Shown here: positions 13,023-23,725 of the stretch, piece by piece
How positions within the stretch are numbered: the stretch's first letter is position 1
Layout of the letters: each line of letters begins with the position of its first letter
Origin: Antedon mediterranea
Taxonomy: Eukaryota; Echinodermata; Crinoidea; Comatulida; Antedonidae
Length of the DNA: 64,000 nt
Assembly: GCF_964355755.1 (NCBI RefSeq)
Contig: NC_092677.1
Location: forward strand, 22,724,101 to 22,788,100
Reading direction: 5' to 3'
Notes under the pieces: model-generated
Told to the model about the DNA's origin: nothing
Seen by the model: only the letters and a program-made list of their open reading frames with translations
The model's database searches: none
Made by a program: the position numbers and the translations under genes

Positions 13023-13028
13023 TTTATT
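13023..13028 (-). terminator. Polyadenylation signal of the methyltransferase gene
   Basis: AATAAA on the minus strand (TTTATT on plus) 46 bases beyond the stop codon at 13074. The position is normal for a metazoan poly(A) signal and it is the nearest one. Confidence 0.5.
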
Positions 13029-13073
13029 TAATTCTCAATTAATCAGTGTGAATATATTCTCAATAACTATCTG

Positions 13074-14430
13074 TTAATTCTTCTTTGCTAGCAACACAAG
13101 TGTATCATGTCGTATGTACTTATTTCCTCGACTGTTAACGGGAAAGTTCTTGAAGCACCATTCAGTAGCATCTTGAAGAATTTCAGAGCGATACTGCTCA
13201 GGCACATACTCTATTTGATCAACGAGTGAACTTACACATCCTGAAATGTAATTAGTTGTTTTTTTAAGAAGTGTAATCACTGAAGATCAAATCGGGTCAA
13301 AATTGCAAGAAGCTGACATCTATTGGAATACACAGAAATAATTGGAATAAATGTAATAATATGTACACACATGTTAATATTCAAATAGGCTTACCTCGTA
13401 GCTCATCTTTACTAAATATATCATGCTCGTCGCAGGGTGTATGCAGGTGTCCTTTGACCTCACCAAAGCCTACCGACTTCAACAAACTTACGTTTTCTTT
13501 CAGAGTTAGTGAGTAATATTTATTCTCGTACCCCTACAAGAAAAATAATATCTTATATCTTATCGACATTTTATTTATTTTTAGTTTCTAATTATATTAG
13601 CATGGCTTTTAAATAACAAATTACAGTACGCATACAGTACGTGTGCTATTTTACCTTAAGATGGTGCTTCCATTTAATATGATTCTTCAAGTAATATGGA
13701 AGTTCATCGTCGTTATTCCCACGCAGTTGATTATTTGGTCCAACATAAAGAATAAAACACTCGCCACCTTCGCTCAAGCAGTCATATATATTCTGGAAAA
13801 CCTGTCTTTTGTTTTTTACCCAATGCAGTACATAAGCAGAAACGATCTTGCTGAATTTGCCTTTCCAGTGTGGATGTGTCTCCAGGCAGTTTGAGATGTC
13901 TGCAATTTCATAAGATACATTCGTAGCTTTGTGGATCTGTCTGGCGAATTCAATCATTTCTTTTGATTTGTCAAAACCTAAAACGAGATTCAAGAATAGT
14001 CAAAATACTGCCCAAAAGACCAAATATCAGAAGAAATATGATTGAAAACAACAATCTATTAGAAATTATTTACTGAAAATTGATAATCAAACCCACCCTG
14101 AATTTGTGATATGTCATTATTTGTTGACCTAACTTGTATAGGATTTCTAGTAAACATTTTTGGTAAACTTTTGACACAAAAAAAAACGGTTTATTGGAAA
14201 ACATCCTAGGTTTAGAATTTCTCCCACCCCAACGGTCACAATACGTCGTACTTACCAAAAGCTAACTTAGCTTCCTTGCTCAATCTATAAACTAGCTCTC
14301 CAGTGCCACATCCAAAATCTAATATTTTGTCATTGTCGTTGATCGACATATATTTGTGCAAATACATTCTGTAGCCAGCTTCCATCATTCGTCTGTTTTT
14401 AGAGTAAAGACTAGCTTCTGAAGAATTCAT
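13074..14430 (-). CDS. SAM-dependent methyltransferase, JHAMT-like, four exons
   Basis: Coding exons: 14256-14430, 13655-13977, 13395-13533, 13074-13240. All junctions are GT/AG and in phase (1,0,1), giving 267 residues and a TAA stop. Motif I of class I methyltransferases is ILDFGCGTGELV (36-47), which binds SAM. GFDKSKEMIEFA (59-70) supplies the acidic loop that contacts the ribose, and EIADIS (82-87) is motif II. YVLHWV (107-112) is the segment typical of juvenile-hormone acid methyltransferase-like proteins (Methyltransf_11/25). The start is the only Met in exon 1 upstream of motif I with a suitable N-terminal helix. Such genes are present outside insects, so the name does not imply juvenile hormone chemistry; the substrate, probably a small carboxylate or lipid, is unknown. 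It lies between the two sulfotransferases on the same strand. Confidence 0.85.
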
Positions 14431-15889
14431 CTTGAAGAGAAGTTGACCAATCTAATTACAACGTTTATCACTGTGAAAATAGTCGCTATATGTGAGTTAG
14501 GTCAGATTCTACCATTTATAGGGTTAACAGAGTACAGAGGTATATCTTCCAAACTATAACTACTTGTTACTGGTAGTAGTAAGTTACATAAACTTACTGT
14601 ATGTGTACGTCATCGACCGCAGTTTTATTGAAATAAAGTATAGTTGAAATATGACTTTTTTCGCAGTATAATTCAAAATCTTTATCCCGCTTATTTCCAT
14701 CCAGCCCTGAAAAACCTATATTTTATTATGAGGATATAAAATATTAGAACTATAATAAATACGATTTTATTATGACCACTAGTTGAAAGGTAAACGTATA
14801 TTGATTTATATTATATTTAACTTTTAAGACAATAACAAAATACGAATACAAGAAAACGTGTTATTGAATATTGTAGGTCAATTAATAGTGAATACAATAT
14901 TGACATTGATATTAAGGTTATTAATTTAATAAATATGGCGTAGTTACTTTAATATAAATTTGTAATCAATTTAGGAATACATGTTACATAATTGAATATG
15001 GATACTATAATGGTACGGTACTTTAAGGACAAAAAAAAATATTCTTATTGAAAGAAAAAAACAGTAGAACTGATCATGACCCACTAAGAAAGCATCGCTC
15101 TAAACCATTGCGAATTTCTATAAGGCAACTGTTTTGATAAATTTAAAAAAAAAATAAAAAAAAAAAAAAAATCTGCTGACCAACCATTGGAGTTGGTGAA
15201 TGGAGTATGATCATAGCCGAATTTTATTATCTTTAGCCAAATCTGCGTTGGAAAGGTTCCAGAAGAAAACTTAACAAGATCATATACAGGGTTGCAGTCG
15301 CGTTCTCAAATTTGAGTTAGTGTACACCGACCATCCGACCAACCGACCAACATAGTGAGTTGTAGAGTCGCGTTGTATGTGACTAAAACACTAGTTAAAG
15401 GATTCAGTAAACATTGCTAAGTGGCTTTTATACATTTGGTTATTACGCATAAGTATTTTTGCAAGTTACCTAGATATTTCGTCATGTTGTTGTATTTGAC
15501 CATTACATTGGAAAGGGGTTGATAAAAACAGTGACACGATTGAAACGGATAGTCCCAATGTACTAATCTGCACTTCCATGTGTTTGGAGCCACATTCATC
15601 AGTTTGGATGAGAACAAGTGTCACCTTGCAGTATAATGAATATAGGGAGCGAAAAGTACAAGAATGATATGAGCTGGTAACAGAGGGTGGATTTTCAGAA
15701 TGCAAGGCCAACAAGGAGAAATGATGTTCTTCTATGTCAATCACAAAGAAGCTTATACGCTTATACATGAAAGTTGATGATATTCTCCAACATCAACCGT
15801 ACTAAAGTATGGACGATGCATAGTATAGTGTACGGGGCGCCGTTCGGGACATTACTCATTTTGTCGACATAATACAATGTGACACATAA

Positions 15890-16405
15890 TTACCTTCGCC
15901 AAGGAGGTTATATTTTCACCCCTGTATGTGTGTGTGTGTATCCGATTCTCACCAAATTTTGCCACAATGATCTATGCCCCAAAAGCTCGGACGAGTTCGA
16001 TTTTGAGGGGAAAATGTCATAGGTCACAACTAACAAAAAACTATTTTACTGCCTAGAGACCACAGTTTTTATCCGATTCTCAAATTAAGCCACAATGATC
16101 AATGACTCATCATATAATTGTGGTTACATTTTGAAGGGTCAGGGTCAAAGATCAAGGTCCACAAAAAAAAAAAATAAAAAAAAAATAATAATAAAAAAAA
16201 AAACCTCAGCGGAACTTGAACCAGCGATCTCAACTGTGAGAGGCTGGATACATAACTATTACACCAAACTCTCATCAAAAACTTGTAGTGTGCAGTTAGC
16301 CTATTTATACTTAGAGTAAATAAATATATGTTTTTTGCCGGGGACATTTTATGTAGGGGAATTTACAGTAGGCGGAGGTTTGTACACTCGGAGTACCCTC
16401 TAGTT
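15890..16405. mobile_element. Non-autonomous element with CGCCAAGGAGG / GGCGGAGG ends
   Basis: It starts TTACCTTCGCCAAGGAGGTT, has a (GT)n run and two ATCCGATTCTCA(A/C) boxes, and ends with AGGCGGAGGTTTGTACACTC then GGAGTACCCTCTAGTT. I recognise this start-and-end pair as a widespread repeat of marine invertebrates and fish; that is recall and I have not checked it. A separate A-rich stretch (16160-16205) is followed by a minus-strand tRNA-like module. There GGTTCAAGTTCC is a B box and TTGGTGTAATAGTTA an A box (16206-16272). That looks like a SINE head, either inserted in the element or part of it. Confidence 0.5.
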
Positions 16406-16480
16406 GAATTTTGTGTCGACAGAATTAATTCTATTTAGACAAAATCTATTCTGTGTCGACAAAATTCATTTTGTATAGAC
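16402..16480. repeat. TGTCGACA-type repeat, left inverted block
   Basis: It contains two to three degenerate copies of TGTCGACAAAATTCATTTTG, the reverse complement of the unit in the tandem block at 16918-17060. A related TTTTGTCGACA also lies at about 15860, before the neighbouring element. Together they form inverted blocks around a ~430-bp AT-rich spacer. Confidence 0.6.
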
Positions 16481-16917
16481 AAATAAGACACGTATGTTGG
16501 TGGTGAACAACCACGTTGTTCAGTTATTTATAAGGAGATTGTATCAGGTACTAATAGTAATACAGTAGTATATAAAACGTACCTTTTATATCAATGTTTT
16601 TGTAACGACAATTTAGAGAAAGAAACTATGAAATTGCAATATCGGAACCTGCATCATTACACTTTAAATGCGTGTCGTTCTTTTCAGTATCGGTCATCAA
16701 ATTTTATTTTAATAAGACTTTCATAATTTTTTTAGACTGTTGCTTAAATAATCTGTTCTTGTATTCATGGTAAATAAATTAATTTTAAAGTGTTAGTGTT
16801 AGTAAGGTCAGTGAAATAAAATTAATATAACTGTCATAATCTTTGAGGCTCCATTAAAAACTCCGCCTTCTAATTTGCATGTTAAAATGTTCTGTCTCAC
16901 ACTTGAGTAGGCTCAGC

Positions 16918-17060
16918 ACACAAAATGAATTTTGTCGACACAAAATGAATTTTGTCGACACAAAATGAATTTTGTCGACACAAAATGAATTTTGTCGACA
17001 CTGAATGAATTTTGTCGACACAAAATGAATTTTGTCGACACAAAATGAATTTTGTTGGCA
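16918..17060. repeat. 20-bp tandem repeat CAAAATGAATTTTGTCGACA
   Basis: Seven consecutive near-perfect 20-bp units. Each unit contains the palindrome TGTCGACA (a SalI site) and the near-palindrome CAAAATGAATTTTG. One copy has a CTGAATG variant, and the last degrades to TTTTGTTGGCAC. Open frames through the array (QNSFCVDKIHFVST) are artefacts. An inverted partner block lies at 16402-16480. Confidence 0.9.
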
Positions 17061-17572
17061 CAAAAGGATTTTTTCGTCTCAAAATGAATTTGTTTGTCTC
17101 AGTTAGCTAGTCATGTAGACTTATAATTTCGTCTCATTTATCAATAGGGGCCTATATATATATTCTCAATTTTTTTAGCAGCTCAACCTTAATAGTATCC
17201 AAAATCAAGTAGTATACGTATGAAACACCATATGTGCCAAAATATTTATATTTTTACTAATGTTAAGACAAAACTCCGTCTGGAACCCTGAGTAGGCTGG
17301 TCCTGGAGACATATATATTTTGTTTCTTTTTTCGAAATACTATAATCCTGGTTCCTAACAACTCTATTTTTCTACATGTTCTTATAGCTCCATCCTCGGT
17401 GTGCTGTTTCTAGCTTCACTCGCATAGCTATAATGTCGTGGAAACGACACTATGTCTCTGGCCACAGCATTGAGGTCGTTTCCACGACATTACCAGATGT
17501 AGGGAGAGGAAACTATGACAATAGTAGGCCTACTGGGTCACTTTAGTTTTGTTTCAATCAGTGTTTTTTTTT

Positions 17573-18363
17573 CGCCGTGGTTAGGATTCCGGCACCGGAA
17601 CTCAACTGCCCAGCGTTAGGGAATCCGACACGCTATTGCGCATGCCCAGAGCGAGGTATCGGCGACTCTATACTTATCAACAGCGATGGATCATTAGCTG
17701 CGCCACACGACGAACTAGCCTAGATGCCTACTAATACGGGATCCACTAATCTAGGCTAGGGCTACCAGTTAGACGTGACCAGTGGGCCTATTTATTTTGT
17801 AATTAAAAAGTGGTTGCTTTATTCATATATAAACTTCATATCATTATGAATTATAATAATTACATGACTAGTTAATTTTTTATGATTTTTCATAACGCAT
17901 TATACTGTACATAACAACAGGGAGTTGTCCCTGATAACAACATGCAATCACAAGTTGGATGTGAAAAAACTGTTCGGGAAGTCAGGGTCGCAACGCTAAA
18001 AACAGCATTACGAATCTTAGATAGAAACTGATACTTATTAATATCATTATAATTATTTTAACGCGTGGCGTAGTCGTATTTTAATTATTAATTCATGTAT
18101 GGCATAGGCAAAGTTTCATCCATCGCTCTCTCCTTCGCGCAACGACTATCTAGGCTACAGTAATCCCTATAACACTCCGACTCTCGGTGGTGTGGTGTGT
18201 GTGTGGCACTCTATAAGTGCAAGCTATAATCAAAGATAATAAAAGGATTTATTTATATTCTTTGCTATAATTCACTTCCCAGAGCTATGGGCATGCGCAA
18301 TAGCGTGTCGGATTCCCTAACGGTGGGCAGTTGAGTTCCGGTGCCGGAATCCTAACCACGGCG
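17573..18363. mobile_element. 791-bp MITE with ~80-bp terminal inverted repeats
   Basis: It begins CGCCGTGGTTAGGATTCC and ends GGAATCCTAACCACGGCG. The arms pair for about 75 bases (to GGGCATGCGCAATAGCG at 18289) with one mismatch seen (CAGCG against CACCG). The interior is AT-rich and has no reading frame of note. Both ends abut T-runs, so the target duplication, if any, is hidden in poly-T. The high arm identity indicates a recent insertion relative to most repeats here. The superfamily is not assignable without the transposase. Confidence 0.85.
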
Positions 18364-18364
18364 T

Positions 18365-18510
18365 TTTTTTTTTTGTGATCTCGTAAATGTTTATGCTTAG
18401 CGCCCTCAATTTTAAGAAAACAGCAAGTTAGGAACAAAGTAGAACATTGTAAAGATGATGCCGATGTCTAGACCAACTTCAAAGGTGGACTTTGGCATAT
18501 GAAGCCGAGT
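18365..18510. repeat. Dispersed repeat (GATCTCGTAAA ... TTAGCGCCCTCAATTTTAA)
   Basis: GATCTCGTAAATGTTTATG plus TTAGCGCCCTCAATTTTAA (18378-18415) recurs at 61815-61850. The following GATGCCGAT(G/T)TC(T/C)AGACC and GGCATATGAAGCCGAGTTTTT (to about 18510) recur in altered form at 62209-62300. In the second locus the two parts are separated by 360 bp of other sequence. This is a decayed member of a repeat family in which at least one copy carries an insertion. Confidence 0.55.
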
Positions 18511-19843
18511 TTTTTAAATAGGGAAAAAACCCATAATAATAATCATATTATGTTTATGCTTTGGAACAAAAATGTGTGTTTTAATTACCTGGAATTGTTT
18601 AGATAGCAGACCATATTTTATTTCTTTTATTTAATGTTTTTATTTTATTACAACTGAACTTCTTTTTTTATTATTTACACTTAATTGTTTATCATTGGAC
18701 AGAGATAGAAACATTAATACCTAGCTTTAGAAACACTCAGAGTGAATAAATATGTTCTAGTGATAAAAAGTAATACAATGTGTATGCCTAGATTAATTAT
18801 TTTTAATTATTGTGTTTAATAATCGATTATAGTTTATTTCTAAAAAATTTTGGGGTAATAAAAGAGAACAGTAGGCATGTGTAATCAATCAATCAATATT
18901 TATTATAATCAATAATATTTTACAAATAGTCGATCGTCAGTGGTCATAAGAGAAACATAGGCCTACAATAAATACCAGTAACATTACAACTACGAAAGTA
19001 TGTTTATTTTATTGAAAAAAAAAATTATTATTTTTATTATCTATTAATTTTATAAGCCTATTATTAAATAACCTTATTATGCTTGTAAGGCTCTGAAGTT
19101 TTGTGCATTATTCACCGTAATTTTCATCTTATCTTATCTCTTCCGTAAGCGACGCGGCCATTTTTTTACCTTTTTTTTGTGGTAAATCACCTCCCTTAAG
19201 TGACCACCCAAAAAAATTCGTATTGCCTTTTGACAACTAAAAATACAATTTTTATACTAATTGTGCTTTGTTAGCTTTGACTCACGTTATATTGTACTGT
19301 GTATTGTGATATTTTGTAAGATCATTTTGATCCAGAATCGTGTGGGATGATTAAAGAATTTTGAATTGAATTATTTCGAAACGGTTTTAAACATTTCTGT
19401 GAAGAACATTCTGTACTACACAGATTTTGACCGACCATTTTAATATGATAAAAACTTTTAAAATGTGTCTGTAAATCATAAATAATACTAAACCACCTGA
19501 TAATAAACAATAAAATAAAATTACCGGTAGGTGGAGAATTTAGAGTCCCATTGCGTTATGAACGCCAATAGCATAGCCAAGACATAAACGTGGCTAGCTC
19601 TCTATCGGCAGAATCTCCTTAATCGTCCGTCTCTCGTAGTAAGCGGCCACTTTTCCCGGTCCCCCGAGGGTGGCCGCTTGCGGGAGGTTCAACTGTATTT
19701 GAAATTAGAGGCTTCTATGAAATGTCATGTTGTTGTGATATATCATTGATAATATTAATTATAAACCTATGAATTAGTAGGTACATCAAGGAAACCGCGT
19801 CACCCCTTTTAAATACTATAGTAGGCCTATCAGTGTTATTTAG

Positions 19844-21567
19844 TACGGTGGCCCACAACTGTCACGCACACTATAACACAGAATCACACAATTAAAGAAG
19901 GAATTACACAATTAAAGAAGAAATCGCACAATTAAAGAAGAAATCGCATATAAACAAAAGAAAGCATGAAAATATAAAACGAAATGCACAAATAAAAAAG
20001 AAACGCGCAATTAAAGAAGAGCTAAGCACAATTAAAGAAGTCCGCAACAAATTCGAAAGCTCCTCGCACAATTAAAGAAGTCCGCAACAAATTCGAAAGC
20101 TCCTCGCACAATTAAAGAAGTCCGCAACAAATTCGAAAGCTCCTCGCACAATTAAAGTACAGTAGTCCGTATGGAACGCCATCGTTGCCTCCGGCAGCAA
20201 ACTTTAATTCTATTCGGCTCATTTACCATTACGTTCGGCTCTTTTACCATTCGGCGCATTTCTATTCGGCCCATTTACCATTACGTTCGGCTCTTTCAGC
20301 ATTCGGCGCATTTTTTATTCGGCTCTTTCTGCATTACGTTGGGCTCTTTTAAATCGGCATTTTTTTATATGGCGCAATTAAAATCTAACCTTTGACATGG
20401 GGTCAAATGGAAGAAAATCAACGACTGGAAATGAGTCTATGAAAAGTTTACAAACATTTCATCATCATGGCGCCAACCATTAAATATGTGTTGAATAACC
20501 TAAAATTAATTCATCTTTTAACAAATTGTGAGAGAGAAAGGGTAAATTATTATTATTAAATGTTAGGCTGACACTAGGCTAGGCCATAAATCAAACCTTT
20601 TCTCTCTCAAAATGGTCAATAAGGTGGGACAATTGCAAGTTCTCTAACACATTAATCATGTCAATAAAATGATTAGTCATATTGAAATAGCCTTCAAATT
20701 CATTTAATTCAACCAACCAAACACTCTACATGCTGCATCTATATATGTTTTATGAACTTTTCATAGACTCATTTCCAGCCGTTGATTTTCTTCCATTTGA
20801 CCCCATGTAAAAGGTTAGAATTTAATTGCGCCGTATAAAAAGGGCCAAATCAAAAAGAGCCGAACGTAATGCAGAAAAAGCCGAATAAAAAAGGGCCGAA
20901 TTAAAAAGAGCCGAACGTAATGGTAAATGGGCCGAAAAAAATATAGCCGAATGCTGAAAGAGCCGAACGTAATGGTAAATGGATGGGCCGAATAAAAAAG
21001 AGCCGAATGCTGAAAGAGCCAAACGTAATTTGTTAAATGGGCCAAATAGAAATGCGCCGAATGCTGAAAGAGCCGAACGTAATGGTAAATGGGCCGAATA
21101 GAAATGCACTGAATGCTAAAAGAGCCGAACGTAATACTGTAGTAAAAGAGCCGAATAGAATTAAAATTTGCTGCCGGAGGCAGCGATGGCGTTCCATACT
21201 GACTACTGTACTTTATTAATTGTGCGAGGTACTTTCGAATTTGTTGCGGACTTCTTTAATTGTGCGAGGAGCTTTCGAATTTGTTGCGGACTTCTTTAAT
21301 TGTGCGAGGAGCTTTCGAATTTGTTGCGGACTTCTTTAATTGTGCGAGGAGCTTTCGAATTTGTTGCGGACTTCTTTAATTGTGCTTAGCTCTTCTTTAA
21401 TTGCGCGTTTCTTTTTTATTTGTGCATTTCGTTTTATATTTTCATGCTTTCTTTTGTTTATATGCGATTTCTTCTTTAATTGTGCGATTTCTTCTTTAAT
21501 TGTGTAATTCCTTCTTTAATTGTGTGATTCTGTGTTATAGTGTGCGTGACAGTTGTGGGCCACCGTA
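19844..21567. mobile_element. 1.72-kb foldback element with tandem repeats in both arms
   Basis: The ends are TACGGTGGCCCACAACTGTC and its exact reverse complement, flanked by ATTTAG on both sides (19838-19843, 21568-21573), a 6-bp target duplication. The arms pair for about 600 bases each (19844-20455 with 20750-21567) around a loop of about 290 bp. Each arm is layered. Outermost are ACACAATTAAAGAAG-type short repeats. Next is a 40-bp tandem unit (TCCTCGCACAATTAAAGAAG with CCGCAACAAATTCGAAAGC): three copies at left (20061, 20101, 20141), four at right (21221-21341). Then comes a GTTCGGCTCTTT/ATTCGGC(G/C)CATTT series. Innermost is a block ending in TTGACCCCATG. It has no transposase; open frames inside are repeat artefacts. 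Confidence 0.9.
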
Positions 21568-22410
21568 ATTTAGCATGTCACGCCAAAACTCACTTTAAAT
21601 AAATGTATTGGACTATAGAAAGATCCAAAAACAGTATGGAAACAGCACATTCATTTTTATCTTGGTATAATAAAAACAAAAAATTGGAAGCTTGATTTTG
21701 TTACAATTTATTTCCGAAAACTTCATTTTCGTTGTTGCCATTGCGATCCCCATGTTTCATTATCGTCAATTCCTACTCGTCGTGAGAGGCGCCCTATCTC
21801 GAGCGGTTCTCTGATTTTTAAGCGAAGTATGACATCTTGTCATTTGAAATGTTCTATTTATTTGCTCTGACATTAAACAGGAATTCTCTGAACATGACAC
21901 TATCTTTGATTCCACTAAATCAGTTTGTCACTCATAAAAAGACAAACGGTTAAGTTCAACCAAAAAACCTGATTATATGACTATTTTTTTACTTTAAATT
22001 ACAGTTTTTCAGGAAAATAAATTTGTTTCGATCCAATTTTTGGTGAATTTAAGTGAATAACTAATATGTGACATTAAAATGGCATATTCAACAACCAAAA
22101 AACAATAGGTGCTTTTAGTTTTTGTTCTGTACCTGAACAACATTTCGCCCTCAACGGATATATCAGATGTTAAAATTGGTTGCTGTGTCTGCTTCAAAAA
22201 AGTAAGGAAGTTCATATTAGTTTGTCAGTGTTCTTATAGGAAACTAAAATTATCATTTAATTTAATCATCATACTTCAATATAAACGACCCATATATAAA
22301 GATTTGACAACATTTTTTTTTTATAAAATCCATATTTTTATTCAAAAAATGTATTTCAATATTGTATAAAATAGTTTTGATTTATCTTACTTTTCGTCTA
22401 GAGGGATACC

Positions 22411-22416
22411 TTTATT
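22411..22416 (-). terminator. Polyadenylation signal of the second sulfotransferase gene
   Basis: AATAAA on the minus strand (TTTATT on plus) 137 bases beyond the TGA at 22553. It is the first good match downstream of the gene. Confidence 0.4.
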
Positions 22417-22552
22417 TAATGTTGACATATTGACATGTCTGCTAAAAAATCGTCGCTGTGAAAAGATTAAATTGAATTATTTTCATCACTAGTTATAACC
22501 TCCTGATTAATCGATTTAACTTCATCTGTTGTGATGTTCAGTAAATAGAATA

Positions 22553-23725
22553 TCAGATACTTGAAATGAGTTTATATTGTGGATCTCGAAGTTGTCGCTT
22601 TGTTTTAGCTTTTATGTAACCTGCTTTCTCCATCATGTCTTTACATGCTTCCTGTACGACATCAACTGCTGAAAGAGGCGCTCTATAACGCCACGCATGC
22701 GCTACAGCTGTAGAATTTTTCTGCAGGCCATACAAACGATCTCTGGTCGATTGAATCACATGATTACTTGCTGTATTATTCAAAATCCATTGTCTGACAT
22801 TTTTAGTCATAGATACACCCATAAACTTGTACATATCTTGAGCAGCCTCAAGAGGTTGCATTGCAATATCTTCATATCTGACCAAATGGTACTTTCCTCG
22901 CATCCAATTTGGTGACGTCGCTGCCATTTGCATAATAGAATCTGTAGATTTGCACGTATATACAATGTCATAAAGTTTCATTGAACGATCTGGTGGTCTA
23001 TTTTTATTAGCATCTAGACGCGAGTAATAGAGTGCTCTTGGATCACGTACCAGGTGTATTATCTTAACATTTTGTGTTGGGTCTTTCAATAAAACCTCCA
23101 GTGACGTTATGTTTGCAATTCGAATGACTTTGATAAACTTGTGTCTATACGAACGGCAAATGTCCGACACTTGCTTGCCGTCGAGTGGTGGACATTTCTT
23201 GATTAACCATCGATTATCTGAAGCAGGCCCGATGGTTTCCGTATTGATTAAAGGGCATAACGTTGGCGATATAAGACTTTTACTAGAAATCCTATGCAAT
23301 ATATCAGCACTAGTCCTTTCAGCCCATTGATGCATATTGTCAAATTCACAACTGAACATTTGTTTTAGTGCCATAGCGGCTTTTTGTTGGTTCACTCGCT
23401 GAACACCAAGATATTTCAATGGTTCAAACAAATAAAAAATCTGTTCGTGCTGATTAAAGAATTGGCCAGTTAACGATGACCCAGATCTCCATGATGCCAG
23501 TAAAATTACATTTGTAGAACGTGTTATCTGATCCGGGGATTTATGAAAGCTGTCAGCTTTCAACCATTGTGTGAAGTGTCCGTCACTGGTCTCTGTAGAA
23601 AGATCCTCATCGGTTTCCTTTGGGTATAAGTAAGTGGTTGGTCCTTGCAATGATAAAAACGTAATGGATATCCCAATGACAAGTATTAATAACAAGTACC
23701 GATGACGTAACCTGACGGAATACAT
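22553..23725 (-). CDS. Carbohydrate sulfotransferase (Golgi, PAPS-dependent), paralogue 2
   Basis: An intronless 390-codon frame from ATG at 23725 to TGA. The start is followed by MYSVRLRHRY and a hydrophobic anchor (10-26), the short-tailed type II topology of Golgi sulfotransferases. The 5'-phosphosulfate loop is ASWRSGSSLTGQ (77-88) and the 3'-phosphate site is HLVRDPRALYYSR (224-236). FYLFEPLKYLG (97-107) and ADILHRISS (140-148) align with the same blocks in the gene at 8327-9604. The expected product is a luminal enzyme that sulfates Gal, GlcNAc or GalNAc in glycans, using PAPS. Length and domain order match the CHST1/2/3/4/5/7 group. The exact acceptor is unknown. The two genes are about 13 kb apart with a methyltransferase between, so if they arose by tandem duplication the pair has since been separated. 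Confidence 0.92.
   Translation of the reverse strand: MYSVRLRHRYLLLILVIGISITFLSLQGPTTYLYPKETDEDLSTETSDGHFTQWLKADSFHKSPDQITRSTNVILLASWRSGSSLTGQFFNQHEQIFYLFEPLKYLGVQRVNQQKAAMALKQMFSCEFDNMHQWAERTSADILHRISSKSLISPTLCPLINTETIGPASDNRWLIKKCPPLDGKQVSDICRSYRHKFIKVIRIANITSLEVLLKDPTQNVKIIHLVRDPRALYYSRLDANKNRPPDRSMKLYDIVYTCKSTDSIMQMAATSPNWMRGKYHLVRYEDIAMQPLEAAQDMYKFMGVSMTKNVRQWILNNTASNHVIQSTRDRLYGLQKNSTAVAHAWRYRAPLSAVDVVQEACKDMMEKAGYIKAKTKRQLRDPQYKLISSI

Larger units (their letters stand above)
14431..22410. other. Repeat-rich intergenic region
   Basis: I see no host gene. Supported contents are listed separately: a CGCCAAGGAGG-type element (15890-16405), inverted TGTCGACA arrays (16402-17060), a 791-bp MITE (17573-18363), a dispersed repeat (18365-18510) and a 1.72-kb foldback element (19844-21567). 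An A-rich run lies at about 15145-15170. The rest is AT-rich, without recognisable features. Confidence 0.6.

Noticed and set aside
16918-17060. Regular short repeats that might suggest a CRISPR array
   Set aside because: Units are directly adjacent with no unique spacers, and the DNA is plainly animal nuclear.
16854-17082. Cys/Phe-rich repeated frames on the minus strand
   Set aside because: Translation of the 20-bp repeat in two frames.
20171-21219. Frames in the 1.72-kb foldback that read GSFTITFGSF-like repeats
   Set aside because: Repeat translation inside a non-coding foldback element; both arms give mirror frames.
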